Positions 56,198-64,000 of a stretch of 64,000 bases of DNA are shown piece by piece. The DNA comes from Leptospirales bacterium (lineage in GTDB: Bacteria > Spirochaetota > Leptospiria > Leptospirales > Leptospiraceae), in contig JAAFIR010000017.1 of assembly GCA_013297885.1 (NCBI GenBank), positions 1 through 64,000 of the forward strand, written 5' to 3'. Position 1 is the first letter of the stretch. The number at the start of each line of letters is the position of its first letter. The notes below the pieces were generated by a model. That model saw only the letters and a list, made by a program, of their open reading frames with translations, was not told the DNA's origin and did not search any database. The translations under genes and the position numbers were made by a program.

Positions 56198-59100
56198 TCA
56201 ATCTTTATAAATTTCAAAAATTGGATTTGGGGATTCACCAAAAATGTCTGGTGAATACATCGCTTCAATTCTTGTTTGAGGTAAAATAAATTTTCCGTCT
56301 TGGTTTAGTCTCACCGTGTATTCAATGATGGTTTCACCTTGTGGTAGAAATTCATAATACGCTCTGTAATTTTCGTAGGAGCGTTCTTCAAAACTTGGAT
56401 AACTGCCTGATGCTTGTTCTGAATTTTGAGCCATTGAAGAATCTTTTCGCACACCACCAAGAATTGCTGCCCCAGTTGGAATTGGATCGTTTAACACTAC
56501 CCAAGTCATGTCCACATCTGCTTTGATTTTAATTTTAACTCGAAGTAAGTCACCACGTTTGTATCCACCACTGAACAATGAAAATACTCCAGAGCTATTC
56601 ATTTTAGAAATTGATTTTTCAATTGTATAACCACTTGAAATCGCTGTCTTTAAAGGTGAGGCAACTTTACTTTGAAGATTCACCCAAGGTTTGCCAGAAC
56701 CTTCATGAGTGATTTTTAAATCAGAAGATTCTGTTGGAAATGGAATTTTTTGGTTTAATGATTTTGTGCTTTCAGTCCATTTTGATTTTTGTGTGTTTGA
56801 TTGATTGGTTGCAGTTGTTTCACCAGTGACAGAATCTTTTTCAAATTCACGAGCAAATTTTTCTAGTGCTAAACTTCCCCAAGCATTTGCAGTTGTTAAA
56901 TCCCAAGTACCTCTTTGTTGACGACCGAGTGTGCCTCGTAAAATTCTTGGAGAATCATCACGCCATTTTTTAAAATTCACAGCGGTTAATAGAAGTTTGG
57001 TGGCGTTCATATCCGAAGAAACCATCAACCACCAAAGTTGATCTGAATTTTCATTTACAAATTTCATACTAGTTCCTTGCAAATTAATTCTTGCACGAAT
57101 CACTTGTTCTAATTCTGAAAGTTGATTTATTCTATTTGGAGCATTTTGTGTTCTTAATAATACAGACCAATAATCTAAAAGTGCTGAACTTGGTAATAAA
57201 TTAAAATCCAGATTTAGTGTGCTTAATGATGTAGTATTTAATTTTCCATAACGAGCAAGTGATTCCATTGAATTAATTTTGCGAATAGTTAAGTCAGCAG
57301 TTTGAAGTGAACTTTCTCGAAAAATTTTTCCTTCCACAAAATTATTTAATGCAGATAACATTTGTTCACGAGAAGAATCTGGAATTTTATAACCAGCTTC
57401 ATGAATAATGGAAAGAACATAAGCTGTTAAACTTGGACTTCCGTAATAAGCATTTGGAAAATATTTTACAAATCCAGATTCATCTAAATATGAGGGAGTG
57501 TTTTTCATCAATTCGTCAAAAGATTTTTTATCTTTTAGCACAATGATTTTTGAAAGTTGTTGTTCATAACAAGTATATGGATATTTTTTCATATACTCTT
57601 TGATGCTATTCATATTATCCAAAAGTGATTTGGAATAATTAATTTCAATTCCTCCTTTTTCAGAATCAGCATCTTCAGGTTTTTCAATTTTTAAAGAATA
57701 TTCTTTGTCCAATTGAAACAATGTTCCTTGAATCACTCTTTCTTTGAGAGATGGAACAATTTTTTGAGAGATTTTAATTTTATCAAATGCACCTGAATTT
57801 GATTTTGCAGAAAATTCATATTCTAATTTTTCAACACCTTTTGGAATTTTAATATCCCAAAAAATTTCTGTGCTTTGGTCTTTTTCAAGACTAATTGATT
57901 TGTTTGTTAGTTCACCGATTCCAGACACAGAACCTTTTACTTCAATATCCATTTTTTGTGTGCTAGAATTTCTAATTGTCACAGAAGGTTTTAATTCGTC
58001 ACCTTCTCGAGCTAGAACCGGAAGACCAGGTAAGATGGATAAATCTTGGGTGCTTCTAAAACTAGTTTCACCAGTTCCAAAAAATTTTTCACCACCATTT
58101 GCAATTGCTACAACTCTAAAACTAGTTAATGAATCGTTTAATGGAAAACTAATTTCTGCATTTCCATTTTGGTCTAATTTTACAATTGCTTTCCAATATA
58201 GAAGTGTGTCAAATTTTTGACGGGCAGATTCCATTCCGCCACCACCACCAGGAGGAAGTGCTTTGATACCAAAATGTCTTCTTCCCACAACTTGCATTTG
58301 TGCTGTGGAAGTTTGAACTTCATGTCCTCTTTCATTCATCATGACTTTTAATAAATTCCAAGTTTCATTTGGCATGAGCTCTAGTAATGCTTCGTCAACA
58401 ACAGCAAGAGCAATTTCAGAGTTTGCTGGAAGTTTTGCACCAATTGCAGTTTTAACTGAAACTGTCGCAGTAACTTTTTCTCTAATTTTAAAAACTGGTC
58501 TATCCGTTTTGACAGAAACTTTTAGTTCATGTGGTTTCCAACCAACTTTAATAGAGTTCATTCCGAGTTTAAAACTTGGTCTGCCAAGATCAACTAGTGC
58601 TGTTGGTTTGATTTCAGAAACTCTTCCGCGAAGTGCTAAAGCAGATACATAAACATTTGGGGCATAATTCTGTTTAATGGGAATTTCAATTACAGGATTT
58701 GCAGAAGTAATTTGTTTTACATAATGATCTAAAATTCCTTCTCTTTCAACTGTAAACAAAACTGTTGAATTTTTAAATGGAGCTCTCACCTGAAATTTTG
58801 CAGTATCACCAACTTCATAATTTTTTGTATCTGGAATGAGATCAATTCTATCATGATCTGCAAAATCAAACCAAGAATCTTTTCCTGATACATTAAATTC
58901 TCTTTGTGCATAAGTAGAATTTTCACCTTCAGAAATTTCAGCTTGTAAAATAACAGAGCCTTCAACTGGGGAAGGTTTTTTACAAACAAATAAACCTTTA
59001 CTGTCTGTTTTGCCGCTACAAAAGTTTGCAATTTTTTTTATTTCACTAGAATAACTAAAAGAATAAAATCCACCTACTAATCTTTTTCTGTTTGAATATT

Positions 59101-61759
59101 GAAATCTTTTGTACATTACAATTTCTACGTTTACACCCGATTTTGGTTTTCCATCTAAATCTACAACAGCAGCAGTAGCTGAAACTTCAGACTTTGGCAT
59201 GTACCAAGAATCATTTTTTAAACCTACTAAGTAACGTGATGGATAAATTTTAAATGAATTAAATGCAGTTTGCATTTCACCACTTGGGTCTCTGTATTCA
59301 AGTTCCGTTTGAACTGTTTGAATTGATTCAGATTTATTTTTTAATTTTGCAATTGCTTTAGCAGAACCAAACTGATCTAATACTAATTCTTCAGAATTGA
59401 TTTGATTTGCACTGGACTCAGTATCCAAATCTAATTCAGTAGAATTATTGGATTGACCTTCTTTAATTTTATTGGAAGCAAAATTAAAATCTTCAAATCC
59501 TTCAAAACTTTGGTAAGCAGCACTTGATTCTGTTGTTCTTAAAGTGATAGGTAAACCAGAAGCAGGACCTCCTGAAAAATAATTTACAATTAAATCAATT
59601 GGAATTTGTTTTTGGTTTATTACTTTTTCATAAGGACCTTTGATTGCAGCTTTTAAAATTGGAGTTTTAAATTCTTCTACACTAAAACTAGCTGTATAAA
59701 ACACATCGTCTTTGTTTGCAATTTCTATTGAGTATTGACCAAGTTTTGCTTCTTTTGGAATTTTAAATTTGGATTCAGCAGTTCCATTATTCCAAGCTAA
59801 TGCAAATGGATATTCCATTCCCGAACCAGAATGAATGATTCTTCCAGAAACTGGAATATCTGAGCCAGCAAAATTTAATCCAGCAGTGGAATGTTTTCTG
59901 ATTAAATGTTTCATGCTAACTGTTTCACCAGTTTGAAAAAGGGTTCTGTCTAAAATTGTGTGCAGAATTAAATTACTAGGTCTAGAATATCCACCACCTA
60001 AATTAAATCTCCAATCTTCAATTCCATTTATCCAAGAAGAATGAACAAAAGAAATATCATTCCCTTTTTCAGCAGTTACTAAATATCCATTGGAATAAGA
60101 AGAAGTGTATGCACAATTTGAGTTTGGTAATTTTCCTTTAAAAGCAAATATACCAATTCCATCAGTAACACCTTCTTTTAAAACTTTATTATTACAATCT
60201 CTAACTGAAATTTTTGCATCAGCAACTGGACTTGCGTTATTTAAAGAAGTAACAAAAACGAGTGAGCTTTCTTTTCCTTCTTTAAAATGTACAGACATAT
60301 TTGTGACAAGTGCTGAGGTCCCCACAAACATTTTGTTTTGTTCTTTTAAAAGTGATTTACCAAGTTTATCACTTTCAATTTCCACTATGTAAAATCCGGG
60401 ATCTTTGAGTGGGATGCCTACCACTTCAAAAGCTTTTTCCCCATTTGGTTTTGGAATTTCAAAATTAGATCCAAAACTTTCACCTTCAAAAAGGGATTTT
60501 TCTCTTTTTTTCTTAGAAACTTTGTTTAACCAATTTAAAATTTTATCTGAAGAAATTTTAACTTTTTTCCCCATCATTTTATCTAAAAAACCTTCTTCTT
60601 TAACCATTCCCAAAATTTTGGCTTTGATTTTTTTGTCTAAATTTCTTAAAGTAACTGGTAAAAGTGGTTCTGCTTCAAATTCAATAATTCCAAAATCCCC
60701 AGAAAATTTTGCAAGTGGTGGAAACTCTGCAGTGCTAAAACTGAGAGGAAATTTATTTTGGTTAGAAAGCTTTCTCGCTGATTCATCTTTAATGGATTCA
60801 ATATTTAAAGTGAATTTTGAATTTTCTGGAAAAGGTCCTTCAAAATAAACTCTATCCAAAGTTTTTTCATTTTCTTCCTCATCATTTCCATAAAATTTTG
60901 CAGACCATTTTTTAGTTCCATCAGTTAAAGAAATTTTTTTAATTTCAGATTTATTAAACGCTGCTGTAAAGTTTACATAAAAATTTCCAACAGGAATACA
61001 ATTTGATTTTGCATTTTCTCTATCACAAGAAAAATTTGCAGCAAAATTTTCTCTCACTTTAAAATTAAAATTTTGTTTTTTGGAAGAAGCAACTCCTGAT
61101 TTAGAAGTAATTCCTTTTTCCCAAATTAAAGTAATTTTGGAATTTGTAGAAAATTTTCTACTTGATTGAAGCATGATTGTTTTTGGGGGAAGTTTTTCTT
61201 GGCTAAATTGTGATTTAACAACCTCGATAAATGAATTTTGATTTAAAATTTTAACTTTGATTTTATCTTTAATTCCTTCCAATTCAAAATACAAATTGGA
61301 ATTTAAACTTTCTTCACTAACTTCTGTGTCAGAAGTCAAAAAGAAAATTTGTTCTTCATCAATAAAACTTCCTTCATAAGGATTGATTGTCAAAACTGCT
61401 GGACCACCAGTTGTAAATTTAAAACTTTTTTTCCCGGTTAAATTTTCCCCAGCTAAAGTTTTAACAGAAGATTTTAATTGAAAAGAACAATTGATTCCAG
61501 CTTCTAGTGAATTTGGAAATTCATAAACAAAAGTTTTTTCATCTATCCATCTAGCTTTTCCTGTTACAGGACAATTGATTTCAAAAATATCAGTTTTGGC
61601 TCTTGGATCACCAAATGGAACCATTTGTTTTTGAAACCCAACTTTGACTTGGGTTACTGATTTTACTTCACCTTCAGGTGAAAAATAAGCTACAGAATTT
61701 TTCTCTTGAGAGAAAATCCCAAATGAAATTAGAAAAGCTAGAACGAATCGTTTAATCAT
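56198..61759 (-). CDS. Bacterial alpha-2-macroglobulin-like protein with thioester motif
   Basis: A 1853-residue exported protein, in the range for bacterial A2M. The signal peptide (FVLAFLISFGIFSQ) has no lipobox Cys, so it is likely periplasmic and soluble. MG-type beta-sandwich domains fill the N-terminal two thirds; FQTGETVSMKHLIRKHS and TLYWKAIV-like segments match MG3-MG10 in order. The thioester motif is intact (YPYTCYEQQLSK, CxEQ), followed by an alpha-helical TED-like region and a C-terminal domain (FLPQGETIIEYTVRLNQDGKFILP). It is likely a broad protease trap. No PBP1C gene is adjacent, unlike typical A2M loci. Confidence 0.9.
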   Translation of the reverse strand: MIKRFVLAFLISFGIFSQEKNSVAYFSPEGEVKSVTQVKVGFQKQMVPFGDPRAKTDIFEINCPVTGKARWIDEKTFVYEFPNSLEAGINCSFQLKSSVKTLAGENLTGKKSFKFTTGGPAVLTINPYEGSFIDEEQIFFLTSDTEVSEESLNSNLYFELEGIKDKIKVKILNQNSFIEVVKSQFSQEKLPPKTIMLQSSRKFSTNSKITLIWEKGITSKSGVASSKKQNFNFKVRENFAANFSCDRENAKSNCIPVGNFYVNFTAAFNKSEIKKISLTDGTKKWSAKFYGNDEEENEKTLDRVYFEGPFPENSKFTLNIESIKDESARKLSNQNKFPLSFSTAEFPPLAKFSGDFGIIEFEAEPLLPVTLRNLDKKIKAKILGMVKEEGFLDKMMGKKVKISSDKILNWLNKVSKKKREKSLFEGESFGSNFEIPKPNGEKAFEVVGIPLKDPGFYIVEIESDKLGKSLLKEQNKMFVGTSALVTNMSVHFKEGKESSLVFVTSLNNASPVADAKISVRDCNNKVLKEGVTDGIGIFAFKGKLPNSNCAYTSSYSNGYLVTAEKGNDISFVHSSWINGIEDWRFNLGGGYSRPSNLILHTILDRTLFQTGETVSMKHLIRKHSTAGLNFAGSDIPVSGRIIHSGSGMEYPFALAWNNGTAESKFKIPKEAKLGQYSIEIANKDDVFYTASFSVEEFKTPILKAAIKGPYEKVINQKQIPIDLIVNYFSGGPASGLPITLRTTESSAAYQSFEGFEDFNFASNKIKEGQSNNSTELDLDTESSANQINSEELVLDQFGSAKAIAKLKNKSESIQTVQTELEYRDPSGEMQTAFNSFKIYPSRYLVGLKNDSWYMPKSEVSATAAVVDLDGKPKSGVNVEIVMYKRFQYSNRKRLVGGFYSFSYSSEIKKIANFCSGKTDSKGLFVCKKPSPVEGSVILQAEISEGENSTYAQREFNVSGKDSWFDFADHDRIDLIPDTKNYEVGDTAKFQVRAPFKNSTVLFTVEREGILDHYVKQITSANPVIEIPIKQNYAPNVYVSALALRGRVSEIKPTALVDLGRPSFKLGMNSIKVGWKPHELKVSVKTDRPVFKIREKVTATVSVKTAIGAKLPANSEIALAVVDEALLELMPNETWNLLKVMMNERGHEVQTSTAQMQVVGRRHFGIKALPPGGGGGMESARQKFDTLLYWKAIVKLDQNGNAEISFPLNDSLTSFRVVAIANGGEKFFGTGETSFRSTQDLSILPGLPVLAREGDELKPSVTIRNSSTQKMDIEVKGSVSGIGELTNKSISLEKDQSTEIFWDIKIPKGVEKLEYEFSAKSNSGAFDKIKISQKIVPSLKERVIQGTLFQLDKEYSLKIEKPEDADSEKGGIEINYSKSLLDNMNSIKEYMKKYPYTCYEQQLSKIIVLKDKKSFDELMKNTPSYLDESGFVKYFPNAYYGSPSLTAYVLSIIHEAGYKIPDSSREQMLSALNNFVEGKIFRESSLQTADLTIRKINSMESLARYGKLNTTSLSTLNLDFNLLPSSALLDYWSVLLRTQNAPNRINQLSELEQVIRARINLQGTSMKFVNENSDQLWWLMVSSDMNATKLLLTAVNFKKWRDDSPRILRGTLGRQQRGTWDLTTANAWGSLALEKFAREFEKDSVTGETTATNQSNTQKSKWTESTKSLNQKIPFPTESSDLKITHEGSGKPWVNLQSKVASPLKTAISSGYTIEKSISKMNSSGVFSLFSGGYKRGDLLRVKIKIKADVDMTWVVLNDPIPTGAAILGGVRKDSSMAQNSEQASGSYPSFEERSYENYRAYYEFLPQGETIIEYTVRLNQDGKFILPQTRIEAMYSPDIFGESPNPIFEIYKD

Positions 61760-61772
61760 GATTTACCTTAAT

Positions 61773-62330
61773 TTATTTTTTTTCATCAACTGGTTTTTTT
61801 TCTTCAGTTGCTTTTTTTTCAGTTGATGGTTTTTTCTCTTCAGGTTTTACACAACGTACATTATATTCTCTTGTAAGTGTTCCATGGTTGTGATGACCAT
61901 TATCAAAATTTACATACCACAACATAGACCTATTACTAGCTACTCTAGTTCCAGATAAATAATTTCCACCAGGAGTTCTAAATTCTGGATATTTTGAAAA
62001 ATAAGCATCTACTAATTCTTCTCTACTTGGAAGCCTTAGTCCATTTTTTTCACATTCTTCTTTTGCGAGCATATAAGATTTTTTTTGGATATTTTCAGAT
62101 TGCCATTTAACACCGTCTAACACCATGAAACCGCCATCTTTAGTGATTGGTGGAAGTTCTTTTTTCTTTGGAGCTGGTTCTGAGCTTGCTGACTTGGCTT
62201 CTACTTTTTTTGCAGGTTCAGTCGTTTTAGCTGCTTGGTCTTTTGATGGTGCAATAGAGTTTGCATCTTTAACTTGGGAGAATAAAATTGATTGAAAAAT
62301 TAAACAACATAGAATAAAAATAAATTTCAT
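61773..62330 (-). CDS. Exported DUF1566/Lcl-C-like protein
   Basis: A 185-residue protein: signal peptide (IFILCCLIFQSILFSQ), Ala/Lys/Pro-rich linker, then a DUF1566-like domain (KDGGFMVLDGVKWQS, GLRLPSREELVDAYF, NYLSGTRVASNRSMLWYVNFDNG, YNVRCVK), and a Lys/Glu-rich tail (PSTEKKATEEKKPVDEKK). DUF1566 domains often sit on exported adhesion or binding proteins. It starts upstream of the A2M gene with a 13-base gap and may share its transcript. Confidence 0.8.
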   Translation of the reverse strand: MKFIFILCCLIFQSILFSQVKDANSIAPSKDQAAKTTEPAKKVEAKSASSEPAPKKKELPPITKDGGFMVLDGVKWQSENIQKKSYMLAKEECEKNGLRLPSREELVDAYFSKYPEFRTPGGNYLSGTRVASNRSMLWYVNFDNGHHNHGTLTREYNVRCVKPEEKKPSTEKKATEEKKPVDEKK

Positions 62331-62393
62331 GTTTATACCTCAAAACTCATATCTAAAGAGATTTGAAAAGAGGTCAAGCTGTAAAAAAAGTTT

Positions 62394-63560
62394 TTAATAA
62401 CCTGAATTTCCACCAAATATTTTTATGATTCTTTTATCTTCTATACTATAAATTGTAATACCTCCACTTTCCCAACCCAATGTTTGAGTCCATAATTCAT
62501 AAATCCCGTTACCATCCAAATCAGTTATAGTAGAATAATATTCAGATTCTGTTCCGTCCCCACCAACAAGATGGTCTGTAATGATAAAATTACTTAGTTT
62601 ACCAGAATCAATTGAATCGACTCTAAAAATTGTTTTTGGTCTATCATTTTCAATAGGAGTTTCATTTTTTTTATATGTTTTTAAAGTAGAAATAAATAAA
62701 GTTTTTGTGTCGTTAATGAAAAGTTTTTCGAAACGACATCTATCATTAATATTACAATCCATAGTTTCTCCAAAATAATCATTTTTAGTATTTAATTCTT
62801 TTACAAAATATTTATGAGAATCAGATATGATTAAATCTTTTTCATTAGGGCTTAACTCAGTGATATTTAGTTTTAAATTTGAAGTTTTGCTTTTTAAAAA
62901 AGCTCCAGCTATCCCAAAATAAGCAGTTTCAATATTTTTTAAATGCTTGAATTCACCTTGTATTTTGTAACAAGTATTGCATAAATATTTCTGACCAATT
63001 TTTATAATCTTATTAATTTTTGATTCTCCAATTGTATTTCCTAATTTATCATATAGAATTATATTTTCATTTTTTTCAGTTTTAGGAATTAATGGTTCAC
63101 CAGTCTTATAACTTATTTCTTTTAATACACCATCATTTAATGTTGCAAAAACATTCGCAATATAGTTATTGTTTTTCGAAATTTCTAAAAAAATAATATT
63201 GCTATTTCCTTTTGAACCAAAATTTAAACTGACGTATTTATTATAAACCCAACCAATTGTCCCATCATTCAATTTTACTTTAAACCAATCTCCATCTAAG
63301 TATTTATTTTCATTTTCTAAATAAATAGAAAACTTGGGGCGATTTATTTCTAAAATTTCAACACTTTCAGAATGATTCAGTCTTTTAATCACTTTTGATT
63401 TAATTTCTGGTTCGATTCTTAAATTAACCATATTACCTGAAATAGCATAAGGTGGAATATTTAGAGAATTAGTTTCGGGGATACTTTTGTTTTCGATTTT
63501 ACAAGAAAAAAAATCAAATAGAATAATTATTAAAAAAAAATTTTTGAGCGAGAGTTCCAC
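62394..63560 (-). CDS. SH3b-domain lipoprotein
   Basis: A 388-residue lipoprotein with lipobox FDFFSC near residue 20. A bacterial SH3 domain lies at about residues 40-115 (VNLRIEPEIKSKVIKRLNHSESVEILE, GDWFKVKLNDGTIGWVYNKYVSL). The C-terminal part contains a FG-GAP/VCBS-like calcium loop (TITDLDGNGIYELWTQ), and a Cys pair (YLCNTCYK). Substrate not known. It is a separate gene 63 bases upstream of the DUF1566 gene. Confidence 0.78.
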   Translation of the reverse strand: MELSLKNFFLIIILFDFFSCKIENKSIPETNSLNIPPYAISGNMVNLRIEPEIKSKVIKRLNHSESVEILEINRPKFSIYLENENKYLDGDWFKVKLNDGTIGWVYNKYVSLNFGSKGNSNIIFLEISKNNNYIANVFATLNDGVLKEISYKTGEPLIPKTEKNENIILYDKLGNTIGESKINKIIKIGQKYLCNTCYKIQGEFKHLKNIETAYFGIAGAFLKSKTSNLKLNITELSPNEKDLIISDSHKYFVKELNTKNDYFGETMDCNINDRCRFEKLFINDTKTLFISTLKTYKKNETPIENDRPKTIFRVDSIDSGKLSNFIITDHLVGGDGTESEYYSTITDLDGNGIYELWTQTLGWESGGITIYSIEDKRIIKIFGGNSGY

Positions 63561-63663
63561 TATTTTGATTTACTAAAATCAAATCATTTGATCAAGAAGT
63601 TAAAATATGGTTTTATATAACCTTAACTTTATATAAAGACTTAAAATTTTGTTTTTGAAATAA

Positions 63664-64000
63664 TTATTCTTTTTTCTTTCTTAAAGACTTACTTTCCTCT
63701 TCAAGAGCTGCCCAATTTAATTCATAAGTAAGTCTAAAACCTAAATATATATCTTCAGTGGTAAATTTTGGTTTTAGTATTTGAGCATTAAAAAATCTTT
63801 CCAGATTCAAGCTACTTATATTTCTATTCGCTTCAATTTTCCAATTTTGATCCATTTGAAAACTTGTCTTCATATAAGAAAAAACTAAACCAATATAAGT
63901 TGAATTAACTTTTGAATGATTATTTTTCAAACCAAACCCAGCTTCAATTCCTTTTAAAGACATTTTCCCTTCTTGGTTTTCTACAAAAAAGTTATTGGAC
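63664..64000 (-). CDS. Outer-membrane beta-barrel-like protein, C-terminal part
   Basis: The frame is open to the window edge, with 111 residues visible. Alternating aromatic/polar residues (YIGLVFSYMKTSFQM, DIYLGFRLTYELNWA) suggest barrel strands, as in OmpA-type or spirochaetal outer-membrane proteins. The last strand-like segment is followed by a charged tail (EEESKSLRKKKE), which is unusual because barrels usually end in an aromatic residue. Function unknown. Confidence 0.5.
   Translation of the reverse strand, partial: SNNFFVENQEGKMSLKGIEAGFGLKNNHSKVNSTYIGLVFSYMKTSFQMDQNWKIEANRNISSLNLERFFNAQILKPKFTTEDIYLGFRLTYELNWAALEEESKSLRKKKE

Overview
The window is a strongly AT-rich bacterial chromosome segment (G+C near 30% by eye). 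Gene content points to a spirochaete of the order Leptospirales: many lipoproteins with short spirochaete-type lipoboxes (…TNC, …ISC, …FNC), an F-type ATP synthase rather than the V-type of Treponema/Borrelia, a double cyclic-nucleotide-binding protein paired with Ppx/GppA, a 7TMR-DISM hybrid histidine kinase, a short-form HisG and a very large alpha-2-macroglobulin-like protein. The order-level placement is an inference from gene families, not from a marker-gene comparison. No rRNA, tRNA or CRISPR array was recognised.

Layout. 1-2260: tail of an unknown gene, then malate:quinone oxidoreductase. 2260-4990: accessory region with a decayed Mu-like prophage (head-morphogenesis/HNHPSG pseudogene, a small CxxC protein, a DUF2213 fragment). 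4990-9110: two tandem secreted paralogs of unknown function, a GDPD lipoprotein, a nucleotidyltransferase remnant and an isochorismatase-like hydrolase. 9310-16320: complete atp operon (small membrane protein, then a, c, b, delta, alpha, gamma, beta, epsilon). 16480-25770: acidic repeat protein, GAF/degenerate GGDEF protein, MBOAT acyltransferase, TPR-like secreted protein, double CNBD protein, Ppx/GppA. 25770-32860: Uma2 remnant, then DUF1499 lipoprotein, ligA, small lipoprotein, cmk, rpsA, TPR membrane protein and hisG. 33030-37560 (minus): esterase, polyprenyl synthase, LolA-like protein, 597-residue unknown. 37670-40800: GNAT, ybiT-type ABC-F, NmrA-like protein. 40850-44440 (minus): methyltransferase, Cys-rich mini-protein, rarA, three small lipoproteins, small membrane protein. 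44480-51860: PlsC-like protein, ribBA, STAS, PstS-like lipoprotein, SAM methyltransferase, degenerate SpoIIE-like protein and a broken hybrid kinase. 51950-64000: intact hybrid kinase, lipoproteins, GerMN protein, A2M, DUF1566 protein, SH3b lipoprotein and a partial outer-membrane-barrel-like gene.

The most striking feature that genes do not explain is a dispersed family of intergenic elements, about 11 full and 2 partial copies, in both orientations. Each has a 5' leader close to TTTTTCAACACTAG, a 5-bp closing stem, a conserved linker around GATTGA, a variable hairpin, a second conserved linker around GAAAGCnCGG, a second variable hairpin, the closing half-stem, and CCC. The closing stem changes between copies with both sides changed together (GCGAA/TTCGC, GCAAA/TTTGC, GGGAA/TTCCC, GAGTT/AACTC), and the hairpin arms also differ but stay paired. 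This is what a selected three-way-junction nucleic-acid structure would look like. It is my main candidate for an undescribed system.
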